This document shows, one piece after another, positions 1 through 9,451 of a stretch of DNA of 14,578 nt (position 1 is the stretch's first letter; each line of letters starts with the position of its first letter). The notes under the pieces were generated by a model. That model saw nothing but the letters and a program-made list of their open reading frames with translations, was not told the origin of the DNA and did not search any database. The stretch spans positions 1-14,578 of the forward strand of contig WQUQ01000093.1 in assembly GCA_009782025.1 (NCBI GenBank), written 5' to 3'. This DNA comes from Desulfobulbus sp. (GTDB lineage Bacteria; Pseudomonadota; Gammaproteobacteria; Burkholderiales; Rhodocyclaceae). A program made the translations under genes and the position numbers.

Positions 1-132
1 TCGCGGATGATGAGCGCCGAAGCCTTCGCCAAGGCCGTTCGCGCGCACTGGGGCATCGAGAATCGCCTGCACTGGATGCTCGATGTGAATTTCGGCGAGG
101 CTGCACGGCAAGCGAAGCCGACGATCGGTTGA
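1..132 (+). pseudogene. 3' remnant of an ISAs1-type transposase
   Basis: The first 132 bases read in frame as the C-terminal part of a DDE transposase. The stretch HWGIENRLHWMLDVNF (residues 17-32 of the visible part) matches my memory of the conserved C-terminal block of ISAs1-family transposases. After NFGE the reading departs from the family and stops at 130-132, whereas intact members continue for several dozen residues. Around position 107, a reading-frame change would restore an EDACT-like continuation (Cys-Thr-Ala), which suggests a small deletion or a rearrangement. The 5' part lies outside the window and I see no clear terminal inverted repeat. The fragment converges on sodB and is separated from it by the sodB terminator. 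It is most likely a dead insertion-sequence end. The family call rests on one motif. Confidence 0.6.
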
Positions 133-154
133 TTTGGAAATGGAATGATCCATG

Positions 155-180
155 AAAAAGGGAGCCAGCGGCCCCCTCTT
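155..180 (-). terminator. Intrinsic terminator of xseA-sodB
   Basis: Read on the minus strand, an imperfect stem of about 11 bp (arms at plus coordinates 170-180 and 156-166, loop 167-169, with two G-T wobbles) is followed by a short T run (plus-strand A run 155-159). It lies 28 bases beyond the sodB stop codon, the expected place for a rho-independent terminator ending this minus-strand unit. Confidence 0.75.
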
Positions 181-208
181 GTTATCCGTTCGGGTTCGGC
201 AGGCGCTT

Positions 209-796
209 TCAGCGGGCGAAATTGGCTTCGGCGAAGGCCCAGTTGACCAGGTGGTTGAGGAAGGTCTCGACAAACTTCGGGCGCAGGTTGCGGTAGTCGA
301 TGTAGTAGGCGTGTTCCCAGACATCGACGCAGAGCAGAGCCTTGTCGCCGGTGGTCAGGGGGGTGCCGGCGGCGCCCATGTTGACGATGTCGAGCGAACC
401 GTCGGCCTTCTTGACCAGCCAGGTCCAGCCGGAGCCGAAATTGCCGACGGCGGAAGCCTGGAAGGCTTTCTTGAATTCATCGAGCGAACCCCATTTGGCG
501 TTGATGGCGGCGGCCAGGGCGCCGCTGGGGGCGCCGCCGCCGTTCGGCTTCAGGCAGTTCCAGAAGAAGGTGTGGTTCCAGACCTGGGCGGCGTTGTTGT
601 AGACGCCGCCGGCCGGGGCTTTCTTGATGATGGCTTCGAGGTCGAGATGCTCGTATTCGCTGCCCTTGATGAGGTTGTTGAGATTGGTGACGTAGGCCTG
701 ATGGTGCTTGGCGTGGTGGTAGTCGAAGGTCTCGGCCGACAGGTGCGGGGCGAGGGCGTCCTTGGCGAAGGGCAGGGCGGGCAGTTGGTGTTCCAT
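209..796 (-). CDS. sodB: Iron superoxide dismutase SodB
   Basis: This 195-residue protein is the usual length for cytoplasmic Fe/Mn superoxide dismutases, which convert superoxide to hydrogen peroxide and oxygen. The four metal ligands are visible: His27 (in DYHHAKHH), His75 (in WNHTFFW), and Asp158 and His162 (in DVWEHAYY). Gln71 in AAQVWNHT and the AGTPLTT segment (143-149) are typical of the iron form, so I call it SodB rather than SodA. There is no signal peptide. The ATG at 794-796 is chosen because a GGAG ribosome-binding site lies just upstream and the N-terminus then matches the family; an in-frame ATG 21 codons further upstream would add a non-family extension. It lies 37 bp after xseA on the same strand and probably shares its transcript, ending at the hairpin 155-180. 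Confidence 0.95.
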   Translation of the reverse strand: MEHQLPALPFAKDALAPHLSAETFDYHHAKHHQAYVTNLNNLIKGSEYEHLDLEAIIKKAPAGGVYNNAAQVWNHTFFWNCLKPNGGGAPSGALAAAINAKWGSLDEFKKAFQASAVGNFGSGWTWLVKKADGSLDIVNMGAAGTPLTTGDKALLCVDVWEHAYYIDYRNLRPKFVETFLNHLVNWAFAEANFAR

Positions 797-833
797 GGGG
801 TTTCTCCGTTGCGGGTGGGGTGAATCGAAAATT

Positions 834-2057
834 CTAGTCAGCTTCGCTGGCGGCGACAACCTGATCGACCGTGGCCATCACCGCGCCACGGGCGAAATCG
901 AGCCGCAGCGCAACACCGGCCGTCAGTTCGCCGGCATCGCGGACGGCTCGGCCATCCGGTCCGGTGGCCAGGGCGTAGCCGCGCGCCAGCACGGCATGCG
1001 GATCAAGTTGTCTGAGACTGCTGGCGAGCGCATTGAGTTCCATCCGCCGTTGCGCGAATTGCCATTGCAGTTGTTGTTCGAGCCGCTGGCGCAGGGCGAG
1101 CAATGGGTCGCGCCGCTGCGCCAGCCGTTCGGCCGGATGCAGCAGGCGGCCGGCCAGCCAGTCGAGCCGCTGTTGCCGGTCGGCGACGGCACGTTCGGCG
1201 CGCCGCTGCAACTGCTCGCGCCAGCGGGCCAAGGCCTGACATAGCGCCGTCCGGTCGGGGGCGGCCAGTTCGGCGGCGGCGGTCGGCGTCGGCGCGCGCA
1301 GGTCGGCGGCAAAATCGGCGATGGTGAAATCGGTTTCGTGGCCGATGCCGGCGACGACCGGCACGGCGGCGGCGCGGATGGCGCGGGCGACGCCCTCCTC
1401 GTTGAAGGCCTGGAGATCCTCAAGCGAGCCGCCGCCGCGGCAGAGCAGGATCAGGTCGCCGCCGCCGGCGCTGGCAGCTTTGAGCGCGGCGGCGATGCGC
1501 TGGCCGGCGCCTGCGCCCTGCACCGGCGTTGGATAAACGTCGATGGCGATGTGCGGCGCGCGCCGGCCGAGGGTGCTGAGCACGTCGCGCAGGGCGGCGG
1601 CCTGCGGACTGGTGACGATGGCGATGCGGCGCGGGAAGGCCGGCAGCGGCCGCTTGCCGGCGGCGGCGAACAGCCCTTCGGCCTCCAGTTGCGCCTTCAG
1701 GCGCAGGAACTGTTCGTACAGATCGCCCTGGCCGGCGCGGCGAACGGCTTCGACGGTCAACTGGAATTCGCCGCGCGGTTCATAGAACGAGATCAGAACG
1801 CGGGCTTCGATTTTCTGGCCGTTTTCCAGCCGCCAGCCGAGCAGTTGCGCCCGGCTGCGCCACATCACGCAACGCGCCTGGGCGCTGGCGTCCTTGAGCG
1901 AAAAATAGACATGACCGGAAGCGGCATGGGTCAGGTTGGAAATTTCGCCGGCCACCCAGGTCAACGGAAAATTGGCTTCCAGGCAGGCGCGAACCAGACG
2001 GTTGAGGCCGGCAACGGAAAACACGGATTGTTCAACAGGGGGCGGGCTGAGGGTCAT
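834..2057 (-). CDS. xseA: Exonuclease VII large subunit XseA
   Basis: This 407-residue protein is the large, catalytic subunit of exonuclease VII, a single-strand-specific nuclease in mismatch repair and DNA clean-up that works with the small subunit XseB (not in the window). Residues 10-105 form the N-terminal OB-fold (VAGEISNLTHAASGHVYFSL region). The nuclease core carries RIAIVTSPQAAALRD (144-158), CRGGGSLEDL (206-215), GIGHETD (237-243) and APTPTAAAE (255-263), all family hallmarks. The C-terminal half is rich in Arg, Gln and Leu, as expected for the coiled-coil arm that binds XseB. It is somewhat shorter than the roughly 450 residues of enteric homologues, mainly in that arm. The ATG start has only a weak upstream Shine-Dalgarno. 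It precedes sodB by 37 bp on the same strand and is divergent from exbB. Confidence 0.95.
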   Translation of the reverse strand: MTLSPPPVEQSVFSVAGLNRLVRACLEANFPLTWVAGEISNLTHAASGHVYFSLKDASAQARCVMWRSRAQLLGWRLENGQKIEARVLISFYEPRGEFQLTVEAVRRAGQGDLYEQFLRLKAQLEAEGLFAAAGKRPLPAFPRRIAIVTSPQAAALRDVLSTLGRRAPHIAIDVYPTPVQGAGAGQRIAAALKAASAGGGDLILLCRGGGSLEDLQAFNEEGVARAIRAAAVPVVAGIGHETDFTIADFAADLRAPTPTAAAELAAPDRTALCQALARWREQLQRRAERAVADRQQRLDWLAGRLLHPAERLAQRRDPLLALRQRLEQQLQWQFAQRRMELNALASSLRQLDPHAVLARGYALATGPDGRAVRDAGELTAGVALRLDFARGAVMATVDQVVAASEAD

Positions 2058-2215
2058 CGTCCGATTGTAACGTCGAGGCGCATCGACGGCTCGCCCAAAT
2101 TTTCTGTTGACATTATTAACTTATTGTTTTTAAACGATTTAAAATGTATGCCTCGTTTTTTGGCAGGGTAAGAAAAAGCCTTTGCCGGGTAGGGTTTAGC
2201 GTATCTGATGACAGG

Positions 2216-2250
2216 TGCTCCACAGACTTATCCACAACTTTTGGGGATAA
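2216..2250. promoter_or_regulatory. Cluster of DnaA-box-like sequences
   Basis: TTATCCACA at 2228-2236 is a perfect match to the DnaA box consensus TTATNCACA. Twelve bases earlier TGCTCCACA (2216-2224) matches at 7 of 9 positions in the same orientation. TGGGGATAA (2242-2250) is the reverse complement of TTATCCCCA, one mismatch from the box, on the opposite strand. The matches are visible directly; DnaA binding is inferred. Confidence 0.5.
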
Positions 2251-2289
2251 GCGGCGGGTGATCGGTGGGTGAGCGCGGCAAATTGCCGC

Positions 2290-2318
2290 TTGCCCCCAGG
2301 GTTCCGGGAAGGCAGAAT
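2290..2318 (+). promoter_or_regulatory. Candidate sigma-70 promoter for exbB
   Basis: TTGCCC (2290-2295, 4 of 6 to TTGACA) and CAGAAT (2313-2318, 4 of 6 to TATAAT) are separated by 17 bp. A start near 2325 would leave a leader of about 29 bases before the exbB ATG. Both hexamers are weak, so this is tentative. Confidence 0.35.
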
Positions 2319-2353
2319 GCCGGCTTGATTTTTCAGCGCGAGGCACTCACGTC

Positions 2354-2962
2354 ATGTGGCACATCATTCAGGCCGCCGGCTGGCCTATCTATTTCTTGCT
2401 GCTGGCCTCCGTCATTTCCGTTGCTCTGATTATCGAGCGTCTGTTCTCTCTGCGCCGCAGCAAGGTCGTGCCGCCAGACCTGGTGCAGCAGGCCGTGAGC
2501 AAGTTCCGTCCTGGGGCGGACAATGGCTCGCTGTTCGAGGCGCTCGACCGGCATTCGCCGCTCGGCCGCGTGCTGGTCGCCGGCTTGCGCAATGCGGGCA
2601 ACCCGCGCGAGGTGATGAAGGAGGCGATCGAAGAAGCCGGCGCCGCCGTAGCCCACGAGTTGAGCCGCTACCTGACCACGCTCGGCACCATCGCCTCGAT
2701 CAGTCCGTTGATGGGCCTGTTCGGCACGGTGATCGGGATGATCGAAATTTTCGCCGCGCAGGCGCCGGGCACCGGCAATCCGCAGCAACTGGCGTATGGC
2801 ATTTCGGTGGCGCTGTACAACACCGGCTTCGGCATTTTCATCGCCATCCCGAGCATGATCTTCTGGCGCCACTTCCGCGCCCTGGTCGATGGCTTCGTCG
2901 TCGAGATGGAGCAGCAGGCGATCCGTCTGGTCGAAATCATGCACGGCGAGCGCAAGTCATGA
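2354..2962 (+). CDS. exbB: ExbB/TolQ-type proton channel protein
   Basis: This 202-residue inner-membrane protein belongs to the MotA/TolQ/ExbB family, which uses the proton gradient to drive outer-membrane processes. Three membrane segments are visible: about 9-29, 110-130 and 147-171, with a cytoplasmic stretch between the first two, as in ExbB. The core is the ISPLMGLFGTVIGMIEIF block (116-133) followed by LAYGISVALYNTGFGIFIAIP (147-167 region). The ATG at 2354 is preceded by a modest GAGG. The gene overlaps exbD through ATGA, so the two are translationally coupled. ExbB and TolQ are hard to separate by sequence alone; the partner and the absence of tolA or tolB favour ExbB. No tonB is present in the window. 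This exbB-exbD-lpxK order is, to my knowledge, common in betaproteobacteria. Confidence 0.9.
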   Translation: MWHIIQAAGWPIYFLLLASVISVALIIERLFSLRRSKVVPPDLVQQAVSKFRPGADNGSLFEALDRHSPLGRVLVAGLRNAGNPREVMKEAIEEAGAAVAHELSRYLTTLGTIASISPLMGLFGTVIGMIEIFAAQAPGTGNPQQLAYGISVALYNTGFGIFIAIPSMIFWRHFRALVDGFVVEMEQQAIRLVEIMHGERKS

Positions 2963-3372
2963 AATTCCAGCGCGGGCGTTCCCGGGAGGAGCCGGAAATC
3001 AATCTGGTGCCGATGATCGACGTGCTCCTGGTCATCATCATCTTCCTGATGCTGACCACCACGTACTCGAAATTCTCCGGCCTCGAAATCAACCTGCCGA
3101 CGGCCGAGGCCAGCAAGCAGAACGAGCAGCCCAACGAAATCGAGGTGGCGGTAACGGTCAGTGGCCAGGTGCTGATCGACAAGTCGCCGCTGACCACCGC
3201 CGATGTCCCGACGATTGCCGAGGCCCTGCGCCGCGCCGCCGGCGACCGTGAAGATCCGCTGATCGTCATCAACGCCGACGCCAAAGCCACCCACCAGAGT
3301 GTCATCGACATCATGCAGGCGGCGCAGAACGCCGGTTTTCCGCACATCTCCTTCGCCACCCAGCAGCACTGA
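2959..3372 (+). CDS. exbD: ExbD/TolR-type biopolymer transport protein
   Basis: This 137-residue protein is the partner of the upstream ExbB. It has a short cytoplasmic N-terminus, one membrane segment (about 20-38, in VPMIDVLLVIIIFLML) and a periplasmic C-terminal domain. Asp21 within the membrane segment corresponds to the conserved acidic residue needed for proton-driven action in ExbD and TolR. The periplasmic part ends in the usual ExbD-like domain containing DPLIVINADAKATHQSVI. The ATG at 2959 overlaps the exbB stop (ATGA), and its own TGA overlaps the lpxK start (TGATG), so all three are translationally linked. The length is typical. The choice between ExbD and TolR is based on context. 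Confidence 0.9.
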   Translation: MKFQRGRSREEPEINLVPMIDVLLVIIIFLMLTTTYSKFSGLEINLPTAEASKQNEQPNEIEVAVTVSGQVLIDKSPLTTADVPTIAEALRRAAGDREDPLIVINADAKATHQSVIDIMQAAQNAGFPHISFATQQH

Positions 3373-4376
3373 TGTTTGCCCGCTGGTTGCAGCGCCACTG
3401 GTTCGCACAACGCCGGCTGACGCCGGCGTTGTGGTTTCTGCTGCCGCTCTCGGCGCTGTTTTTTCTGCTGGCCCGCCTCAAGCGCGGGCTGATCCGGCCG
3501 CAGCGCTTGCCGGTGCCGGTCGTCGTGGTCGGCAACATCACCGTCGGCGGCGCCGGCAAGACGCCGCTGACGCTGTGGCTGGCCGAGCGTTTGCGCGAGA
3601 GAGGGCGGCGGCCGGGCATCGTCAGCCGCGGTTACGGCGGCAGTCAGGCGACGCCGCGAGCGGTGGCGGTCGATGATTCGCCGGCCGAGGTCGGCGACGA
3701 ACCCCTGCTGCTGGCCCGGCGCAGCGGTGCGCCGGTATGGGTCGGGCGCGATCGGGCGGCGGCCGGCCGCGCCTTGCTGGCGGCGCATCCCGAGGTCGAC
3801 CTGCTGTTGTGCGACGACGGCTTGCAGCACTACCGGCTGGCGCGCGACGTTGAACTGGCTGTGTTCGACAGCCGCGGCATCGGCAACGGCTCTCTGCTGC
3901 CGGCTGGCCCCTTGCGCGAACCGCTGGCGCGGCTCGGCACCGTCGACGCGGTGATCTGCAATGGCGACGCCGATCCGCGCCTGCCGGCGGCCGCGCCGCG
4001 CTTCGCCATGCTTCTCTCGGCGGGCGTGTTCTACCGCCTCGGCCAGCCGGAAGAGACTTGCGCGCTGGCGCAACTGGCCGGCCGCCGCCTGTATGCGCTG
4101 GCCGGCATCGGCGACCCCGAGCGTTTTTTCCGCACGCTGGAGGCGCTCGGTCTGACGTTTTCCCGCCATCCCTTTCCCGATCATCATGCCTATACGGCGG
4201 CCGATCTGGCTTTTGCCGCCGCCGTTGACTCCGTGCTGCTGATGACCGAGAAGGATGCGGTAAAATGCGCCGGATTGACGGTCGGCGAGGCTTGGGTCCT
4301 GCCGGTCGAGGCCGAGTTGTCGCCGGCGCTCGTTGAACTCATTGTGGAGAAAATCCGTGGACGCCCGTCTGCTTGA
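3372..4376 (+). CDS. lpxK: Tetraacyldisaccharide 4'-kinase LpxK
   Basis: LpxK phosphorylates the 4' position of the tetraacyl-disaccharide-1-phosphate precursor to give lipid IVA, a late step of lipid A synthesis at the inner face of the cytoplasmic membrane. The 334-residue protein has the family's N-terminal hydrophobic helix (about 20-34), then the P-loop [11 protein letters not shown] (54-64), SRGYGG (85-90) and DDGLQH (148-153), and near the C-terminus [14 protein letters not shown] and [11 protein letters not shown]. Length is normal. The ATG at 3372 shares a base with the exbD stop. Its last 20 bases overlap the GTG start of the next gene. The usual enteric neighbour msbA (lipid A flippase) is absent and exbBD occupies that place. 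Confidence 0.95.
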   Translation: MFARWLQRHWFAQRRLTPALWFLLPLSALFFLLARLKRGLIRPQRLPVPVVVVGNITVGGAGKTPLTLWLAERLRERGRRPGIVSRGYGGSQATPRAVAVDDSPAEVGDEPLLLARRSGAPVWVGRDRAAAGRALLAAHPEVDLLLCDDGLQHYRLARDVELAVFDSRGIGNGSLLPAGPLREPLARLGTVDAVICNGDADPRLPAAAPRFAMLLSAGVFYRLGQPEETCALAQLAGRRLYALAGIGDPERFFRTLEALGLTFSRHPFPDHHAYTAADLAFAAAVDSVLLMTEKDAVKCAGLTVGEAWVLPVEAELSPALVELIVEKIRGRPSA

Positions 4377-4530
4377 CATCCTCGTCTGCCCGATCTGCAA
4401 GGGCAATCTCGAATACCGCAAGGCCGAAGCCGAACTGGTCTGCAAACCCTGCCGCCTGGCCTTCCCGATCCGCGACGACATCCCGGTGATGCTCGAGGAC
4501 GAGGCCCGCCAATTGCCGCTCGAAGATTGA
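4357..4530 (+). CDS. ycaR: Trm112/YcaR-family small zinc-binding protein
   Basis: This is a 57-residue protein of the UPF0434/Trm112 type, found between lpxK and kdsB in many proteobacteria. It begins (V/M)[17 protein letters not shown] and ends with [16 protein letters not shown], both typical of the family. Four cysteines in CPIC and CKPC arrangement could bind zinc, as in Trm112; the enteric YcaR lacks part of this set. I choose GTG at 4357 because GGAG lies 7 bases upstream and the family N-terminus starts exactly there; an in-frame ATG at 4333 would add eight residues inside lpxK. The gene overlaps lpxK by 20 bp. The bacterial function is unsettled; eukaryotic Trm112 activates methyltransferases, but that role should not be assumed here. 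Confidence 0.85.
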   Translation: MDARLLDILVCPICKGNLEYRKAEAELVCKPCRLAFPIRDDIPVMLEDEARQLPLED

Positions 4531-4532
4531 GC

Positions 4533-6070
<1,538 letters not shown>

Positions 6071-6080
6071 GGAGCTGGAG

Positions 6081-7340
6081 ATGACGGTGAAAAATGCCTT
6101 CTACGCGCAATCGGGGGGCGTTACCGCCGTCATCAACGCCACGGCCTGCGGCCTGATCCAGGAAGCGCGCCGCCATCCCGACCGGATCGGCAAGGTTTTC
6201 GCCGGCCGCGATGGCATCATCGGCGCGCTGACCGAAGACCTGATCGACACCAGCCGCGAGACGGATGCCGACATCGCCCGCCTGCGCCACACGCCGGGCG
6301 GCGCTTTCGGTTCCTGCCGCTACAAGCTGAAAAGCCTGGAACAGCACCGCGCCCAGTACGAGCGTCTGATCGAGGTCTTTCGCGCCCACGACATCGGCTA
6401 TTTCTTCTACAACGGCGGCAACGATTCCATGGATACCGCCTGGAAGGTGTCGCAAATGGCCGAGCAGATGGGTTATCCGGTGACCTGCATCGGCGTGCCG
6501 AAAACCGTCGACAACGACCTGCCGCTGACCGACTGCTGCCCCGGTTTCGGCTCGGTGGCCAAATATGTTGCCACCTCGATCCGCGAGGCCGGCTACGATG
6601 TCGCCTCGATGGCGCGCACCTCGACCAAGGTTTTCGTCCTTGAGGTGATGGGCCGCCATGCCGGCTGGATCACCGCCGCCTGCGGGCTGGCCAGCGAAAG
6701 CGCCGGCGAGCCGCCGCACATCCTGCTGTTTCCCGAGGTGCCGTTCGATCCCGAGCGTTTCGTCGCCCGCGTCGACCAGTGCGTCCGGCAGTACGGTTAC
6801 TGCACCGTGGCCGTCTCCGAGGGGCTGGCCGACGCCAGCGGCAAGCTGATCGCCGAGATGGGCAGCCAGGATGCCTTCGGTCATGCGCAACTGGGCGGCG
6901 TCGGCCAGATCGTCGCGCAACTGGCCAAGGATCGTCTCGGCTACAAATACCACTGGGCGCTGGCCGATTATTTGCAACGCGCGGCCCGCCACCTGGCCTC
7001 GCGCACCGATATTGAACAGGCTCATGCCCTGGGCGTCGCCGCCGTTCGTTTCGCGCTGGCCGGCAAGAGCGCCGTGATGGCGACGGTGCGCCGCCTGGCC
7101 GACGCGCCGTATCGCTGGGAAATCGGCGAGGCGCCGCTGGCCGATGTCGCCAATGTCGAGCGCAAGATGCCGCCGGAATTCATCAGCGCCGACGGCTTCC
7201 ACATCACCGACGCCTGCCGCGCCTATTTGCAGCCGCTGATCGAGGGCGAAGAACCGCCGCCCTTCAGGAACGGTCTGCCCGATTATGTCCGTCTGAAGAA
7301 TATTGCCGTAGCGAAGAAGCTGGGAATTTTCGAAGTGTAA
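6081..7340 (+). CDS. pfp: Pyrophosphate-dependent 6-phosphofructokinase
   Basis: This 419-residue enzyme phosphorylates fructose 6-phosphate reversibly with pyrophosphate instead of ATP, serving glycolysis and gluconeogenesis. The donor specificity can be read from the sequence: GGNDS (112-116) places Asp115 where ATP enzymes have Gly (GGDGS), and PKTVDND (140-146) places Lys141 where ATP enzymes have Gly (PGTIDND). MGRHAGW (190-196) is the conserved substrate-site block. Asn114 stands where many relatives have a metal-binding Asp. The N-terminal AQSGGVTAVIN (9-19) is the family start. GGAG precedes the ATG. It is 10 bp after adk and 24 bp before hppA, which suggests co-transcription with another pyrophosphate-using gene. 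Confidence 0.95.
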   Translation: MTVKNAFYAQSGGVTAVINATACGLIQEARRHPDRIGKVFAGRDGIIGALTEDLIDTSRETDADIARLRHTPGGAFGSCRYKLKSLEQHRAQYERLIEVFRAHDIGYFFYNGGNDSMDTAWKVSQMAEQMGYPVTCIGVPKTVDNDLPLTDCCPGFGSVAKYVATSIREAGYDVASMARTSTKVFVLEVMGRHAGWITAACGLASESAGEPPHILLFPEVPFDPERFVARVDQCVRQYGYCTVAVSEGLADASGKLIAEMGSQDAFGHAQLGGVGQIVAQLAKDRLGYKYHWALADYLQRAARHLASRTDIEQAHALGVAAVRFALAGKSAVMATVRRLADAPYRWEIGEAPLADVANVERKMPPEFISADGFHITDACRAYLQPLIEGEEPPPFRNGLPDYVRLKNIAVAKKLGIFEV

Positions 7341-7364
7341 TTTTCTTTGACCAAGGGGGAGTAG

Positions 7365-9434
7365 ATGTCTCAAGCATTGTTGCTGGCGCTTGGATGCGCC
7401 GTCATTGCCGTTCTCTATGGCTGGATCTCCAGCCGTCAGATCCTCGCGCTGCCTGCCGGCAACGCGCGCATGCAGGAAATCGCCAAGGCCATCCAGGAAG
7501 GCGCGGCGGCCTATCTGAGCCGGCAGTACAAGACCATCGCCCTGGTTGGCGTGGTCATCGCCATTCTCATCGCCACCTTTCTCGGCGCGCACACCGCCAT
7601 CGGCTTCGTCATCGGCGCCGTGCTCTCCGGCGCCGCCGGCTTCATCGGCATGAACGTCTCCGTGCGCGCCAACGTGCGCACCGCCGAGGCGGCCCGCGGC
7701 GGCATCGCCCCGGCCCTCGACGTGGCCTTCAAGGGCGGGGCGATCACCGGCATGCTGGTGGTCGGCCTTGGCCTCTTTGGCGTCGCCGGCTACTACGGGG
7801 CGCTGCTGGCGACCGGCCTGGAGCAGGACAAGGCGCTGCACGCCCTGATCGGCCTGGCCTTCGGCTCCTCGCTGATCTCCATTTTCGCCCGTCTGGGCGG
7901 CGGCATCTTCACCAAGGGCGCCGACGTCGGCGCCGATCTGGTGGGCAAGGTCGAAGCCGGCATCCCCGAAGATGACCCGCGCAACCCGGCGGTGATCGCC
8001 GACAACGTCGGCGACAACGTCGGCGACTGCGCCGGCATGGCCGCCGACCTGTTCGAGACCTATGTCGTCACCGTGGTGGCGACCATGGTGCTCGGCGCGC
8101 TGACCCTGGCTGGCTTGCCCGCCGAACTGAAAGCAGCCATGGGGTCCACGCTCATCCTCTACCCGCTGGCCTTGGGCGCGGTGTCGATCATCGCCTCGAT
8201 CATCGGCTGCTACTTCGTCAAGACCTCCGACGGCGGCAAGATCATGGGCGCGCTGTACAAGGGCCTGATCGTCGCCGGCGTGCTGGCGCTGGCGCTGTAC
8301 TACCCGGTGACCTCCTGGCTGATCGGCGCCGGCGACGGCGGCAAGATCACCACCGCCACCATGTTCCTCTGCTCCATCATCGGCCTGGTGTTGACCGCCG
8401 CCCTGGTCTGGATCACCGAGTATTACACCGGCACCGAATACGGGCCGGTCAAGCACGTCGCCTCGGCCTGCCAGACCGGGCACGCGACCAACATCATCGC
8501 CGGCATCGGCGTGTCGATGAAGGCCTGCGCCCTGCCGGTCATTTCCGTCTGCCTGGCGATCCTGGCCGCCTTCTCGATCGGCGGGCTGTACGGCTTGGCC
8601 ATCGCCGCCACCTCGATGCTGTCGATGGCCGGCATCGTCGTCGCGCTGGATGCCTACGGCCCGATCACCGACAATGCCGGCGGCATTGCCGAAATGTCCG
8701 AACTGCCGCCGGAAGTGCGCAACGTCACCGACCCGCTCGATGCCGTCGGCAACACCACCAAGGCCGTCACCAAGGGCTACGCCATCGGCTCCGCCGGCCT
8801 GGCCGCGCTGGTGCTGTTCGCCGACTACACGCACAGCCTGGAAACGCAAAGGGCGGCAAAAGGCATTACCGAAGCCCTCAGCTTCGACCTCTCCAACCAC
8901 ATGGTCATCATCGGCCTCTTCATCGGCGGCCTCATTCCCTACCTGTTCGGCGCCATGGCGATGGAAGCGGTGGGCCGTTCGGCCGGCGCGGTGGTGGTCG
9001 AAGTCCGCCGCCAGTTCAAGGAAATCGCCGGCATCATGGAAGGCACGGCCAAGCCCGATTACTCGCGCGCAGTCGATATGCTGACCGTCGCCGCCATCAA
9101 GGAAATGATGATTCCGTCGATCCTGCCGGTCGCCGTGCCCATCGTCGTCGGCCTGCTGCTCGGGCCGCAGGCGCTCGGCGGCCTCCTGGTCGGCACCATC
9201 GTCACCGGTCTGTTCGTCGCCATTTCGATGACCACCGGCGGCGGCGCCTGGGATAACGCCAAAAAATACATCGAGGACGGCCATTTCGGCGGCAAGGGTT
9301 CGGATGCGCACAAGGCCGCCGTCACCGGCGACACCGTTGGCGACCCCTACAAGGACACGGCCGGCCCGGCGGTCAACCCGCTCATCAAGATCATCAACCT
9401 GGTGGCCTTGCTGATCGTGCCGCTGATTGTCTGA
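7365..9434 (+). CDS. hppA: K+-independent proton-translocating membrane pyrophosphatase
   Basis: This 689-residue inner-membrane protein hydrolyses pyrophosphate and pumps protons. Many hydrophobic segments run along its whole length. The catalytic loop is clear: [20 protein letters not shown] (189-208) and DNVGDNVGD (213-221) contain the Asp and Lys residues that bind magnesium-pyrophosphate. A C-terminal block with [14 protein letters not shown] and [18 protein letters not shown] completes the site. In GNTTKAVT (462-469) Lys466 and Thr469 are the residues known to mark K+-independent enzymes (K+-dependent ones have Ala at the first). Known sodium-pumping members are K+-dependent, so proton pumping is expected. 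A strong GGGGGAG precedes the ATG. It follows pfp by 24 bp and ends at a strong terminator. Confidence 0.96.
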   Translation: MSQALLLALGCAVIAVLYGWISSRQILALPAGNARMQEIAKAIQEGAAAYLSRQYKTIALVGVVIAILIATFLGAHTAIGFVIGAVLSGAAGFIGMNVSVRANVRTAEAARGGIAPALDVAFKGGAITGMLVVGLGLFGVAGYYGALLATGLEQDKALHALIGLAFGSSLISIFARLGGGIFTKGADVGADLVGKVEAGIPEDDPRNPAVIADNVGDNVGDCAGMAADLFETYVVTVVATMVLGALTLAGLPAELKAAMGSTLILYPLALGAVSIIASIIGCYFVKTSDGGKIMGALYKGLIVAGVLALALYYPVTSWLIGAGDGGKITTATMFLCSIIGLVLTAALVWITEYYTGTEYGPVKHVASACQTGHATNIIAGIGVSMKACALPVISVCLAILAAFSIGGLYGLAIAATSMLSMAGIVVALDAYGPITDNAGGIAEMSELPPEVRNVTDPLDAVGNTTKAVTKGYAIGSAGLAALVLFADYTHSLETQRAAKGITEALSFDLSNHMVIIGLFIGGLIPYLFGAMAMEAVGRSAGAVVVEVRRQFKEIAGIMEGTAKPDYSRAVDMLTVAAIKEMMIPSILPVAVPIVVGLLLGPQALGGLLVGTIVTGLFVAISMTTGGGAWDNAKKYIEDGHFGGKGSDAHKAAVTGDTVGDPYKDTAGPAVNPLIKIINLVALLIVPLIV

Positions 9435-9451
9435 AGCGGTTCCGATTGGCG

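Larger units (their letters stand above)
2058..2353. other. Divergent intergenic region with an AT-rich island and DnaA-box-like sites
   Basis: These 296 bases separate the divergent xseA and exbB genes. Positions 2095-2160 are conspicuously AT-rich against the GC-rich surroundings and include TTGACA at 2107-2112 on the plus strand, with no convincing -10 partner at 16-18 bp. Next to it lie a perfect DnaA box and two imperfect ones (listed separately). A weak exbB promoter lies at 2290-2318. On the minus strand a TACAAT hexamer occurs only 9 bases before the xseA ATG, too close for a normal leader. Short reading frames here lack ribosome-binding sites, so I call no gene. Confidence 0.6.

Noticed and set aside
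152..823. Plus-strand open frame opposite sodB
   Set aside because: Gly/Val-rich antisense product covering a gene with all catalytic residues on the other strand; no family resemblance.
2107..2145. TTGACA (2107-2112) and TAAAAT (2140-2145) as a plus-strand promoter
   Set aside because: The spacing of 27 bp is far too long, and at 16-18 bp there is no good -10.
2144..2275. Short plus-strand frame of 43 codons in the xseA-exbB gap
   Set aside because: It lacks a ribosome-binding site and shows no recognisable features; it runs through the DnaA-box cluster.
4527..4532. TTG start for kdsB overlapping the ycaR stop
   Set aside because: It adds only two residues beyond an ATG that matches the family N-terminus; rare start codon without a better ribosome-binding site.
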